Assembly: GCA_030674185.1 (NCBI GenBank)
Contig: JAPXFY010000086.1
Coordinates: 25,001 to 89,000 of the forward strand
Length of the DNA: 64,000 nucleotides
Reading direction: 5' to 3'
DNA from: Monoplex corrugatus
Taxonomy: Eukaryota > Mollusca > Gastropoda > Littorinimorpha > Ranellidae
The notes below the pieces were generated by a model. The model searched no databases, was not told where the DNA came from, and saw nothing but the letters and a program-made list of their open reading frames with translations. The position numbers were made by a program, and so were the translations under genes. This document shows, one piece after another, positions 23,869-34,288 of this stretch; position 1 is the first letter of the stretch, and every line of letters starts with the position of its first letter.

Positions 23869-26413
23869 CCATGTACTGACGTCAGCACTGCTTGTAACTT
23901 CTTTGTTCTGAGTGAAAGTGTGTGTATTGTTGTGTGTCATACTTTGTACTGACGTCAGCCATGCTTGTAACTTCTTTGTTCTGAGTGAAAGTGTGTGTAT
24001 TGTTGTTGTGTGTCATACTTTGTACTGACGTCAGCCCTGCTTGTAACTTCTTTGTTCTGAGTGAAAGTGCGTGTATTGTTGTTGTGTGTCATACTTTGTA
24101 CTGACGTCAGCCATGCTTGTAACTTCTTTGTTCTGAGTGAAAGTGTGTGTATTGTTGTTGTGTGTCATACTTTGTACTGACATCAGCCATGCTTGTAACT
24201 TCTTTGTTCTGAGTGAAAGTGCGTGTCTTGTTGTGTGTCATACTTTGTACTGACGTCAGCATGGTTGTACCTTCTTTGTTCTGAGTGAAAGTGTGTGTCT
24301 TGTTGTTGTGTGTCATACCTTGTACTGACGTCAGCCCTGCTTGTAACTTCTTTGTTCTGAGTGAAAGTGTGTGTATTGTTGTTGTGTGTCATACCTTGTA
24401 CTGACGTCAGCCCTGCTTGTAACATTGTTCTGAGTGAAAGCATGTGTATTGTTGTTGTGTGTCATACCTTGTACTGACGTCAGCCCTGCTTGTAACTTCT
24501 TTGTTCTGAGTGAAAGTGCGTGTCTTGTTGTTGTGTGTCATACCTTATACTGACGTCAGCCCTGTTTGTAACTTCTTTGTTCTGAGTGAAAGTGTGTGTA
24601 TTGTTGTTGTGTGTCATACCTTGTACTGACGTCATCCCTGCTTGTAACTTCTTTGTTCTGAGTGAAAGTGCGTGTATTGTTGTTGTGTGTCATACTTTGT
24701 ACTGACGTCAGCCATGTTTGTAACTTCTTTGTTCTGAGTGAAAGTGCGTGTATTGTTGTTGTGTGTCATACTTTGTCCTGACGTCAGCCATGTTTGTAAC
24801 TTCTTTGTTCTGAGTGAAAGTGTGTATTGTTGTTGTGTGTCATACTTTGTCCTGACGTCAGCACTGCTTGTAACTTCTTTGTTCTGAGTGAAAGTGTGTG
24901 TATTGTTGTTGTGTGTCATACCATGTACTGACGTCAGCCATGCTTGTAACTTCTTTGTTCTGAGTGAAAGTGTGTGTATTGTTGTTGTGTGTCATACTTT
25001 GTACTGACGTCAGCCATGCTTGTAACTTCTTTGTTCTGAGTGAAAGTGTGTATTGTTGTTGTGTGTCATACTTTGTACTGATGTCAGCCCTGCTTGTAAC
25101 TTCTTTGTTCTGAGTGAAAGTGCGTGTATTGTTGTTGTGTGTCATACTTTGTACTGACGTCAGCCATGCTTGTAACTTCTTTGTTCTGAGTGAAAGTGTG
25201 TGTATTGTTGTTGTGTGTCACTTTGTACTGACGTCAGCCATGCTTGTAACTTCTTTGTTCTGAGTGAAAGTGTGTGTATTGTTGTTGTGTGTCATACTTT
25301 GTACTGACATCAGCCATGCTTGTAACTTCTTTGTTCTGAGTGAAAGTGCGTGTATTGTTGTTGTGTGTCATACTTTGTACTGACGTCAGCCATGTTTGTA
25401 ACTTCTTTGTTCTGAGTGAAAGTGCGTGTCTTGTTGTGTGTCATACTTTGTACTGACGTCAGCACTGCTTGTAACTTCTTTGTTCTGATTGAAAGTGCGT
25501 GTCTTGTTGTTGTGTGTCATACCATGTACTGACGTCAGCCCTGCTTGTAACTTCTTTGTTCTGAGTGAAAGTGCGTGTATTGTTGTTGTGTGTCATACTT
25601 TGTCCTGACGTCAGCACTGCTTGTAACTTCTTTGTTCTGAGTGAAAGTGCGTGTCTTGTTGTTGTGTGTCATACCTTGTACTGACGTCAGCCCTGCTTGT
25701 AACTTTGTTCTGAGTGAAAGTGCGTGTATTGTTGTTGTGTGTCATACTTTGTACTGACGTCAGCCATGTTTGTAACTTCTTTGTTCTGAGTGAAAGTGTG
25801 TGTCTTGTTGTTGTGTGTCATACCTTGTACTGACGTCAGCCATGCTTGTAACTTCTTTGTTCTGAGTGAAAGTGTGTGTATTGTTGTGTGTCATACCTTG
25901 TACTGACGTCAGCCCTGTTTGTAACTTCTTTGTTCTGAGTGAAAGTGCGTGTATTGCTGTTGTGTGTCATACCATGTATTGACGTCAGCCCTGCTTGTAA
26001 CTTCTTTGTTCTGAGTGAAAGTGCGTGTCTTGTTGTGTGTCATACCATGTACTGACGTCAGCACTGCTTGTAACTTCTTTGTTCTGAGTGAAAGTGTGTG
26101 TATTGTTGTTGTGTGTCATACCTTGTACTGACGTCAGCCCTGCTTGTAACTTCTTTGTTCTGAGTGAAAGTGCGTGTCTTGTTGTGTGTCATACTTTGTA
26201 CTGACATCAGCCCTGCTTGTAACTTCTTTGTTCTGAGTGAAAGTGTGTGTATTGTTGTTGTGTGTCATACCATGTACTGACGTCAGCACTGCTTGTAACT
26301 TTGTTCTGAGTGAAAGTGTGTGTATTGTTGTGTGTCATACCATGTACTGACGTCAGCACTGCTTGTAACTTCTTTGTTCTGAGTGAAAGTGTGTGTCTTG
26401 TTGTGTGTCATAC
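23869..26413 (+). repeat. ~76-bp minisatellite carrying TGACGTCA in most units
   Basis: About 34 head-to-tail units of TTGTACTGACGTCAGCCATG, CTTGTAACTTCTTTGTTCTG, AGTGAAAGTG(T/C)GTGTATTGT and TGTTGTGTGTCATAC. Most units keep the perfect 8-bp palindrome TGACGTCA, the consensus cAMP-response element bound by CREB/ATF bZIP proteins. A minority read TGACATCA, TGATGTCA or TGACGTCATCC. Length changes come mainly from TGTTGTTG versus TGTTG and from CTTCTTTG deletions. Confidence 0.95.
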
Positions 26414-26423
26414 AAGAAAAAAA

Positions 26424-26765
26424 GAATCGGAATGCATATTATTTTAATACAACCAGACAAGACAGGCGCACATTTTTGGCCAACTGGCCTTTGTCAAGTG
26501 TAGACGTAAGATCACAAACGAACAAAAACCAAATACAAAAATTAGGGGTGGGGGGGGGGGAGACTGAAGCTTTCCTGCTGCCTCATCTCACTGGACTAGT
26601 TTTCTCCCACTGGGTAAAGCAGCAGGGAAGGTTCAGTCTTTTTCTCCTAATTTTTGTATTTGGCGTTTGTTCGTTTGTGATCTTACATCTATACTTGACA
26701 AAGGCCAGTTGGCTGAAAATTTGCGCCTGTCTTGTCTGGTTGTATTAAATACGCTTTCTGGTTCT
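26424..26765. repeat. Foldback (long inverted-repeat) element
   Basis: The 98-bp arms at 26449-26546 and 26646-26743 are reverse complements with about six mismatches (ACAACCAGACAAGACAGGCG on the left, its complement on the right). Weaker complementarity continues outwards. The ~99-bp spacer is C/T-rich. It inserted at, or marks, the end of the 76-bp array. Confidence 0.85.
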
Positions 26766-26939
26766 TTTTTTATGGGTCTTTTTTTCTGGTTCCTGACTGA
26801 GAGAATATATAGATTTGGGTAGTGACTGCCATTACTCTTTGACTTTCAAGACAGACAGAGTGGAAGTGAAAAAGTGACCAGTGTTATTTGAAGTCGTCTG
26901 TTCTGATGTCAAAATGTGATAGATATCAGTCAGCAAGCA

Positions 26940-27312
26940 AAGCCAGAGCAGGATTGAGACAGCCGAGATGTGGTTTCTCAGAAGAATGTTGAGAGTACTA
27001 TGGACAGCAAAGAAAACAAATGAGACAGTCTTGATGGAGGCAGACACAAGTCGATCACTGATAAGGAAGATTAGGAAAAGACTAGCAACATTTATAGGCC
27101 ATTTTATGAGGAAGGGGATTTGGAGCACCTGGTCACAACGGGGAAGCTGGAGGGAAAGAGCACCAGGTAGACCCAGGGAGAGAATGCTGGACGGACTTGC
27201 AGAGTGGCTAGGGATGAAGAGGGTGGGGGAGATGCTGGGTGCAACGAGAGATAGAGATGGTTGGAAGTCCATGGTCGCCAACGCCATGCGGCAGGGCACC
27301 TGATGATGATGA
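26940..27312 (+). mobile_element. RTE-like LINE 3' fragment
   Basis: Encodes MWFLRRMLRVLWTAKKTNET, IRKRLATFIGHFMRKG, a frame break, then GRPRERMLDGLAEWL and a stop followed by (GAT)n at about 27301. It is the C-terminal part only, of the same family as 327-843. Confidence 0.85.
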
Positions 27313-27540
27313 TCATTGGAAAGAGCCAACAGTTGTATCGTTTAGCTATAACCAAGACAGATTGTAATGGTGCCACTGTAACATCATGATGGAGACAAAG
27401 AAACAATGAATTTTCAGTAAGTCTGTAGACTTGATTTTTTGATACCTGTAAACTTTGTTTTTTCGACCCTCTACCTTACTTCCTTTCTCTGTGTAAAGAA
27501 CCTGAGCTGAGGGATGATTCACACTGATTCCACTATTCAA

Positions 27541-27925
27541 TTCCACATTCCATGTTAATTTCTATCTGGCTATATAGACATTGTTATAAGGCATCAGAAA
27601 TAACGATGTTGTGAACTTCAATTCCACATTCCATGTTAGTTTCTACCTGGCTATATAGACATTGTTAAGGCATCAGAAATAACGATGTTGTGAACTTCAA
27701 TTCCACATTCCATGTTAGTTTCTACCTGGCTATATAGACATTGTTAAGGCATCAGAAATAACGATGTTGTGAACTTCAATTCCACATTCCATGTTAATTT
27801 CTACCTGGCTATATAGACATTGTTATAAGACATCAGAAATAACGATGTTGTGAACTTCAATTCCACATTCCATGTTAGTTTCTACCTGGCTACCTAGACA
27901 TTGTTATACGGCATCAGAAATAATG
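27541..27925 (+). repeat. 79-81 bp minisatellite, five units
   Basis: Units begin TTCCACATTCCATGTTA at 27541, 27622, 27701, 27780 and 27861, and end near CATCAGAAATAACGATGTTG. The preceding 27313-27540 holds nothing recognisable. Confidence 0.92.
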
Positions 27926-28072
27926 ATGATCTGAATATTTACCAAATAATGATGATCTGAAAAACTGAAGGTACTCAGGTTTTAACAAACTCAGATAATC
28001 AACAGGGACTTCCATAGGATCGAGGATTTAGCCAGTCCTGAGAGCAAATAATGATTTGTACACTTGTGGACA

Positions 28073-28196
28073 CTTTGTACAGGTAGATTGTATTGTACCT
28101 GTACAGGTAGATTGTATTGTACCTGTACAGGTAGATTGTATTGTACCTGTACAGGTAGATTGTATTGTACCTGTACAGGTAGATTGTATTGTACCT
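28073..28196. repeat. Perfect 24-bp tandem repeat with palindromic junctions
   Basis: Five units of GTACAGGTAGATTGTATTGTACCT. Each junction forms TACCTGTACAGGTA, a 14-bp perfect palindrome. Confidence 0.95.
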
Positions 28197-28496
28197 GAGA
28201 GTCGTGAGTCATTCAATAAAGCTTTTTTTTTCTGTTTTTTTCTCTTTTTTTTAGGTTTTTTTTTGACAGATTCAAACTTTATTCAAGTCATGGGTTGGTA
28301 TTCTGGGTTCCATGTCAAATACATATTTTGTGACAACTTTAAAGAAATTTATAATGATGATTTATATTTCATGGCGTACATCTTAGTGAAGAATCTTTAC
28401 ATATCAGCTGTTTTACTTCCTGGCAAATAGGATGCAGATTGTGAGAGAGTGAAAGGGTTAAGGGCTACTTATAAACTGTACCTTACAAATTGACAG

Positions 28497-28497
<1 letters not shown>
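28197..28497. other. Non-coding stretch, no gene seen
   Basis: T-rich (28224-28263) and otherwise plain sequence. GAGTGAAAGGGTTAAGG at about 28446 resembles an end of the TTAACCCTTT element. Confidence 0.4.
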
Positions 28498-28534
<37 letters not shown>

Positions 28535-28839
28535 TTCTCTCTCTCTCTCTCTTTCTCTCTCTTTTCTTCTCTCTCCTCTCTTTCTCTCTCTCTTTCTCTC
28601 TCTTTTCTCTTTCTCTCTCTTTCTCTCTCTCTCTATCTCTCTTCTCTCTCTCTTCTCTCTCTCTCCTCTCTCTCTTTCTTTCTCTCTCTCTTCTCTTCTC
28701 TCTCTCTCTCTTCTTTCTCTCTCTCTCTTCCCCCTCTCTTCTCTCTCTCTCTCTCTCTCCTCTCTTCTCCTCTCTTTCTCTTCTCTCTCTCTCTTTCTCT
28801 CTCTCTCTTTCTCTTTCTCTTACTCTCTCTTTCTCTCTT

Positions 28840-28924
<85 letters not shown>
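28498..28924 (+). repeat. (CT)n microsatellite, ~430 bp
   Basis: Polypyrimidine tract of CT and TTCT variants, ending in about 70 bp of pure CT. The open frames here (Ser/Leu on +, Arg/Glu on -) are artefacts. Confidence 0.98.
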
Positions 28925-28928
<4 letters not shown>

Positions 28929-28939
28929 TCATAGTGATG

Positions 28940-29516
28940 CTGCGGATCTTCCGGCATGAATAATATCCCCCACCCTCTGTGCTAGAAATTTCCTCTTGTT
29001 TGTCATTCTTTTTGTTTCTGACTTGTTCCATTGCTTTCTGTCATCTCTGTCTTTCTCCTTTGTTGTCATCTATTTCTTTCTCTTTTGCTTGTTTTCCATA
29101 AATCTGTAATACTTTCTGTCTGTTAGGGTTGGTAATAGGGCACTAACAGCATTTTTAGCTTTAAGGAAACGTGAACCGTTCTGTGGCAATTGTGGGTACT
29201 ATAGGTCAGTTGGTATGGATGTTTTTGTGTACTTATATTTATGCATGTGTATTCAGATTTGTGTACTTATGTTTATGCATATGTATTCAGATTTGTGTAC
29301 TTATTTATGTTTGTGTATTTGTATTTAGGTGATATATTCGGCAAAATGGCCAACGCCAGGCATATCCATAAGTAATTTGTGTGAATGCAGTGATACGTGT
29401 ACTTGATTTTCATTCCTCAGCGTTGTTTTGTGCAGGGTGATTGATATGTTTAGATAAGTGTATTTTGTTTGGGATGGTTATAGTCCTGATATGGCTGTGA
29501 GCAGTGGGCTTGGCTT
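28940..29516 (+). repeat. Dispersed repeat DR1, copy
   Basis: Same order of marks as 1078-1618: ATATCCCCCACCCTCTGTGC, TTTCTGTCATCTCTG, GGCCAACGCCAGGCATAT, CAGTGATACGTGTACTTGAT and GATATGGCTGTGAGCAGTG at the 3' end. Divergent from the first copy, with an extra TGTGTACTTATGTTTATGCA repeat in the middle. Confidence 0.65.
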
Positions 29517-29778
29517 TAAAACCCTTTCACCGCCAATGTCGCCTTTTGGCGACTGTCTGGCAGACCGCCAACATACTTTATTGTTGCATAATCCCAAACT
29601 CCAATCATTCTTCTTTCTTTGAAAAAAAACAGAAAGCAATTCGGTTGAGAAATAAGAAAGTTACAGTCATTTGAAGTCGGTGGGTGCATTTTTCGTGGTT
29701 TTTTTTGTTTTTGATTTTTTTAACAGCTGGTGCTGAGGACTTAAATATTCTAGAATCACTGGCGGTGAAGGGGTTTTG
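29517..29778. mobile_element. Short TIR element M2 (~260 bp)
   Basis: The left end AAAACCCTTTCACCGCCAAT and the right end CACTGGCGGTGAAGGGGTTTT are inverted repeats. The interior holds TCGCCTTTTGGCGAC, a small palindrome. No transposase, so a non-autonomous DNA element is most likely. Confidence 0.7.
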
Positions 29779-30130
29779 ATTAAACACCAAAAATGATCAT
29801 GTGGAAATATTTTGTAGTTTACAGTTTTTGTGACTGGGGCGTGTAATCAAAGCTGTGATTTATTCCTGTGTACAGATTTATCCTGTTAACCATTTCATTG
29901 TTGTCTGAGCTTAAAAGTGGATGTTGTATACATGTGAGGTTCTTTTTTTATCTGTTACAGTGGTGGTTGTGTGTGAATGAGATTCATATATATATATATA
30001 TCATATATCATCAATTGTTGACTTGCTATTTAGTCTAGGCAGGACAGTGGACAGTAAAAGGTTGAATAATCATTATTATGTGACGATTGAAGAAAACAAG
30101 TTCAGGTAATAGTATGAGGGTCCATTACCT
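29779..30130. other. Non-coding stretch, no gene seen
   Basis: A short (AT)n tract at about 29987-30001, otherwise nothing recognisable. Confidence 0.4.
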
Positions 30131-30425
30131 GTTTTTGTTTGTTTTCTTTTCAGTGGGTTTTTGTTGTTGTTGTTGGGTTTGTTTGTTTTTTGGACCCATT
30201 TTCCTTTTTGTCACTGTTTTTCCTAGAAAGATGGTTGCCATGAGGTCCGTGTTCTTGCTGCGTGACACATGGCCAGTGTATTTTAGTCTTCTCTTGTTGA
30301 TGTCTGCTAGTAGTTTTTCTGGTGGTATCAAGTTCTTCCAGGACACTTTCATTAGTTCTTCTGTCTGTCCATTTGGCATGTAGCAGTCTCCGATAAAACC
30401 ACATCTCTGCTGCCTCAATTCTTCT
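30131..30425 (-). mobile_element. RTE-like LINE relic, third subfamily
   Basis: On the minus strand, CGFIGDCYMP/MWFYRRLLHAKWTDRRTNES and LLADINKRRLKYTGHVSR are readable in two frames. These match the RRML..WT...TNE...KR...(Y/F)IGH pattern of the RTE C-terminus, but in a sequence clearly different from the abundant subfamily. Frame breaks are present. Confidence 0.65.
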
Positions 30426-30479
30426 GCATTCAAAGAAATAAGAGGGAAGCAGGAAGAATTTTTATAATATCAACCAAAG

Positions 30480-30549
30480 GACATAACTCTTGACAGCACG
30501 TAGGAATTATCATGGGAGATAATTCCTACGTGATCTCAAGAGTTATGTC
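30480..30549. other. 70-nt near-perfect hairpin, left copy
   Basis: GACATAACTCTTGA pairs with TCAAGAGTTATGTC, and ACGTAGGAATTATC pairs with GATAATTCCTACGT. Between the two stems lies a 4x4 segment (CAGC/GATC) that is half paired, and the loop is ATGGGA. The size and small-loop geometry resemble a miRNA precursor, but a short palindrome left by a mobile element is equally possible. The sequence is unchanged in the duplicate at 50036-50105. Confidence 0.8.
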
Positions 30550-30789
30550 TTCTGCGATCAGTTTTTCTCAAGAGTCCAGGCTTCTCAGCGAGCCATAAAT
30601 CATGACTGGCCGTATCAAACATTTTAAAAGTCTTAAGTTTCAGGCCATTGAAGTCATCATGTGCACGTTTTGGCAAAAAGCACACATAATGACACGAAGC
30701 GCTGTTTGGGCAGTGCATCAAATTCATGGTGAGGGGATAGCCCATAGGCAAATAGTTTGGGGGTTTTTGTGTGCTAGTATCTGTGTCAA

Positions 30790-31019
30790 CATTTATAGGC
30801 CATTTTATGAGGAAGGGGGATTTGGAGCACCTGGTCACAACGGGAAAGCTGGAGGGAAAGAGAGCACCGGGTAGACCCAGGTAGAAAATGCTGGACGGAC
30901 TTGCAGAGTGGCTGGGGACGAGGAGGTTGGGGGAGATGCTAGGGGCAACGAGAGATAGAGACAGATGGAAGTCCATGATCGCCAACGCCATGCGGCAGGG
31001 CACCTGATGATGATGATGA
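30790..31019 (+). mobile_element. RTE-like LINE 3' fragment
   Basis: Starts at ATTTATAGGCCATTTTATGA and encodes only (F)IGHFMRKGDLEHLVTTGKL to the stop, with a frame and stop change near 30870, then (GAT)n. The 240 bp before it (30550-30789) holds nothing recognisable. Confidence 0.8.
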
Positions 31020-31287
31020 GTGTCTGTGTCTTCTAGGATGTATCCTATTCACTGCTTAACTTTTTGATTTTTAAAACAATCTGTGTATTAAATATATGAA
31101 TACATTGAAGATATTGTGTTCAAGAAAAAAGTATGTGTTGAATGTATGAATACATATGTGTCCAATAATTGTTCTATTCTTTGACGTGTAAAGAAAAAAG
31201 AATTATGTTGTTTTAATGTCCATATAAATATACTGAGGATGTGTGTATCTACTGAGTGTTTCATTCTTTGTTGTATAAGAAATAAAT

Positions 31288-31905
31288 GTGACCTCCCACC
31301 ACCAATTCAGTCTTAACTCGCAGTCAGTCAAACAGCACTAGGAGCTGAAAAGGTGACTGAGGGTCTATATGGGGTGTTTTGACTTTTTCTCAAAATTGGT
31401 TTCTGTAGACTATAATCTATCCCCTCCCCCCCCCCCCCCCCCCCATCACCCCAGAAATTTTTTTCTTGAGAAGATATTAATCAATTTAAAATGGTATTTT
31501 ATTGCACTGATCGCAACAGAAAGAACGCAATTTCCTACAGAAGTACTTATTTTTGTCTCCTACTATGAACCGTAACCTGTACAGTACCCCCGCATGTAAT
31601 GTACTGACAGAAAGCTCTTTGGTGCACCTTTCAGATAATGACAGCTAAAAATAGAAACAAACCAGGTCAAAGCCACCAAATAAAGAAATTTAAAGAAAAT
31701 GTGTAGGAGAGCACACAAAAACTTTAGAGGCCGTTTTCTCAAAATGGCCGTCATACAACTAAATGACTTTAAAGATACACAACTTCTACATTATTTTGAG
31801 TACAAGCTTTATTCAAGTACCAAAATAATCAGCAAAATGTACACTTTCCGGTGATATGTATATCTCAAAATGCTAGTTAAGACTGATTTTGTGCTGGCAG
31901 GTCAC
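31288..31905 (+). mobile_element. TIR element M1, copy 2
   Basis: Bounded by GTGACCTCCCACCACC and GCTGGCAGGTCAC, with flanks AAAT/ATAT. The interior matches copy 1, apart from a C-run expansion at about 31422-31444. Confidence 0.8.
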
Positions 31906-32499
31906 ATATTATGTTGTAGTGCCCTTAGTTATGTTTCAGTTTGTGGTCATATTTGTTTTAAAATCCCCTGTGTGATAGGTTGGACAGAGTGGTCAACGCC
32001 CGGGGCATGTCCTTGGATTGTGTGCGTGAATGCATTGATATGTGTACTTAATTTTCTTTTCCTTTTTTTACCTGTTACAGTATTGTGTATGTTTTGAAAC
32101 GGTTAAAGCCCAGATCCGTACAACAGTGAGGCGTGGACAGTCAGCAAGATTGAGGCAGCCGAGGTGTGGTTTCTCAGAAGAATGTTGAGAGTTCCATGGA
32201 CAGCAAAGAAAACAAACGAGACAGTCTTGATGGAGGCAGACACAAGTAGATCACTCATAAGGAAGATTAGGAAAAGACAGGCAACATTCATATGTCATTT
32301 TATGAAGAAGGGGGATTTGGAGCACCTGATCACAACGGGAAAGCTGGAGGGAAAGAGAGCACCAGGTAGACCCAGGGAGAGAATGCTGGACGGACTTGCA
32401 GAGTGGCTGGGGATGAGGAGGGTGGGGGAGATGCTGGGGGCAACGAGAGATAGAGATGGTTGGAAGTCCATGGTCGCCAACGCCATGCGGCAGGGCACC

Positions 32500-32569
<70 letters not shown>

Positions 32570-32630
32570 ACCCAGATATGGCTCTACTGCAGTCGGCTGG
32601 GTTTTAAACCGAAATCACCATAACAAAAAT
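31906..32630 (+). repeat. Dispersed repeat DR1, split by an RTE insertion
   Basis: The 5' part has GGTCAACGCCCGGGGCATGT and GAATGCATTGATATGTGTAC. After the inserted RTE (32116-32570) it resumes with CCCAGATATGGCTCTACTGC and CAGTCGGCTGGGTTTTAAAC. Confidence 0.75.
32116..32570 (+). mobile_element. RTE-like LINE 3' fragment with target-site duplication
   Basis: Flanked by CCCAGAT at 32109-32115 and 32571-32577, inside DR1. Encodes PYNSEAWTVSKIEAAEVWFL, then the full C-terminal block to ANAMRQGT and a stop, followed by about 23 GAT units. The domain is complete from the EAW box onward, with no catalytic YADD. Confidence 0.9.
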
Positions 32631-32999
32631 AGTTTCTGGTGTAGTCAGTGACAAATATGGTAGCCATGTCCATTTCCCTAAAACATGTAAGTTCCATGTC
32701 AACTTTGCGGTGTGTTCATCAGTGCAGTATTAAAATTTGTTTTTTCGCTTTAAGCATTATCCTGTTACGTAATGAAATTTGTGTGCATATTTGTATCGTC
32801 AAATGAATGTTGTCATCGTTGTTTTAATAGAGAATGAAGAGGTTGTGTCCCTGCCACATGAAAGCTGTTTGTTTATTTGTTTGTTTAGTTCCATGCACTG
32901 TGATAGTTTCTAATACGTGTGATCCAGTCTTGTTCAGTTCTGTTATTCATATGGCAATGTACTTTTGCTCATATGGCCAAGACTTGTCTTTCTTTATCA
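32631..32999. other. Non-coding stretch, no gene seen
   Basis: Single-copy-looking apart from its duplicate at about 52200-52570. No ORF or motif was recognised. Confidence 0.4.
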
Positions 33000-33614
33000 C
33001 GTAATGAGGGTATGTATATGTATGTATGTATGTCTGTGTGTATATATGTATGTATGTATTTATGTATGTATGTATGTATTTATGTGTGTATGTATGTATG
33101 TATGTATTTGTGGGTGTGGGTGTAAGTAATATGTAGGTAGATAGGTAGGTTCGTTAGGTTAGGTTAGATTAGGTTAGGTTAGGTTAGGTAAGGTTAGGTT
33201 AGGTTAGGTTAGGTTAGGTAAGGTTAGGTTAGGTTAGGTTAGGTTAGGTAAGGTAAGGTAAGGTAGGGTAAGGTAGGGTAGGTAGGTATGTATCTGTATG
33301 TATGTATGTAGGTTAGGTTAGGGTAGGGTAGGTTAAGTTAAGTTAGGATATGTTAGGTTAGTTTTAGGCATGTATGTATGAGTGGTTAGGTTATATATGT
33401 GTACATGTATGTATGTATGCATATGTATGTATGTAGGTTAGGTTATGCATGTATGTATGTAGGTTAGGTTATGCATGTATGTATGTATGTTAGGTTAGGT
33501 TAGGTTGGGTTAGGTTAGGTTCAGCATGTATGTATGAATAGGTTAGGTTATGTATGTATGTATATGTATTTAGGTTAGGTTAGGTGTGTATGTATGTGTA
33601 TATATATATGTACA
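33000..33614. repeat. (TATG)n and (TTAGG)n interstitial tract, left copy
   Basis: ATGT/TATG tetranucleotides alternate with runs of GGTTAGGTTAGGTTA, i.e. (TTAGG)n, best between about 33153 and 33260, with AGGTA and AGGGTA derivatives. TTAGG is the arthropod-type telomere unit. Confidence 0.9.
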
Positions 33615-33815
33615 CATTGGAGCACCTGGTCACAACGGGAAAGCTGGTGGGAAAGAGAGCACCAGGCAGACCCAGGGAGAAAATACTGGACGGACTTGCA
33701 GAGTGGTTGAAGATGAGGAGGGTGGAGGAGGTGCTTGAGGCAACAAGAGATAGAGACAGATGGAAGTCCATGATCGCCAGTGCCATGTGGCAGGGCACCT
33801 GATGATGATGATGAT
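33615..33815 (+). mobile_element. RTE-like LINE 3' fragment inside the TTAGG/TATG tract
   Basis: Encodes LEHLVTTGKLVGKRAPGRPR and ...DRDRWKSMIASAMWQGT with a stop, then (GAT)4. About 200 bp, truncated much further than the other copies. Confidence 0.88.
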
Positions 33816-34276
33816 ATATATGTATGTATGTAGGTTAGGTATGTTTGTATGTACGTATGTGTATGTATGTATGTATGTGTACATACATATGTGTATATGT
33901 ATGTATGTTATGTGGTGATGTAGTCTTTTTCCGCTTGTTTAAAGCGACACCATTTTGATGGTTTACCTTCTGGCTCTGTGTGTGGTGATAGATAACTGTT
34001 GTGTGCGTTACAGACCTGACACAACTGTCTGTCTTCGACTATCATCCCAAAGTATTTTTAGATCACGTACACTGAACTGTTATGTTGTTGTTTATCCGTC
34101 TTGTTAAAAATGGCAAGCGAACGATTAAGAGTGATCTGCCGTGTGTACATGTGAGTGTTTGTGGATCAAACAGACGAAGAATGCAGTCAAGATTCTCCAG
34201 AAATTACATAGATTGTTGGTAAACATGTTTGTAGAAATGGAAGTGCCACACTGATTCAGTAACAGCTAACAATATA
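33816..34276. other. Non-coding stretch, no gene seen
   Basis: (TATG)n to about 33910, then plain sequence without recognised coding. Confidence 0.4.
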
Positions 34277-34288
34277 CAGCTGATATCA

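Noticed and set aside
24107..25145. Minus-strand frames reading THNNNTHTFTQNKEV
   Set aside because: Produced by the ~76-bp minisatellite; unit-length changes move the frame and no coding signature is present.
28490..29031. Ser/Leu-rich and Arg/Glu-rich open frames
   Set aside because: Simple translation of a (CT)n tract.
33000..33614. Chromosome end
   Set aside because: TTAGG runs are short, interrupted, internal and flanked on both sides by ordinary duplicated sequence.
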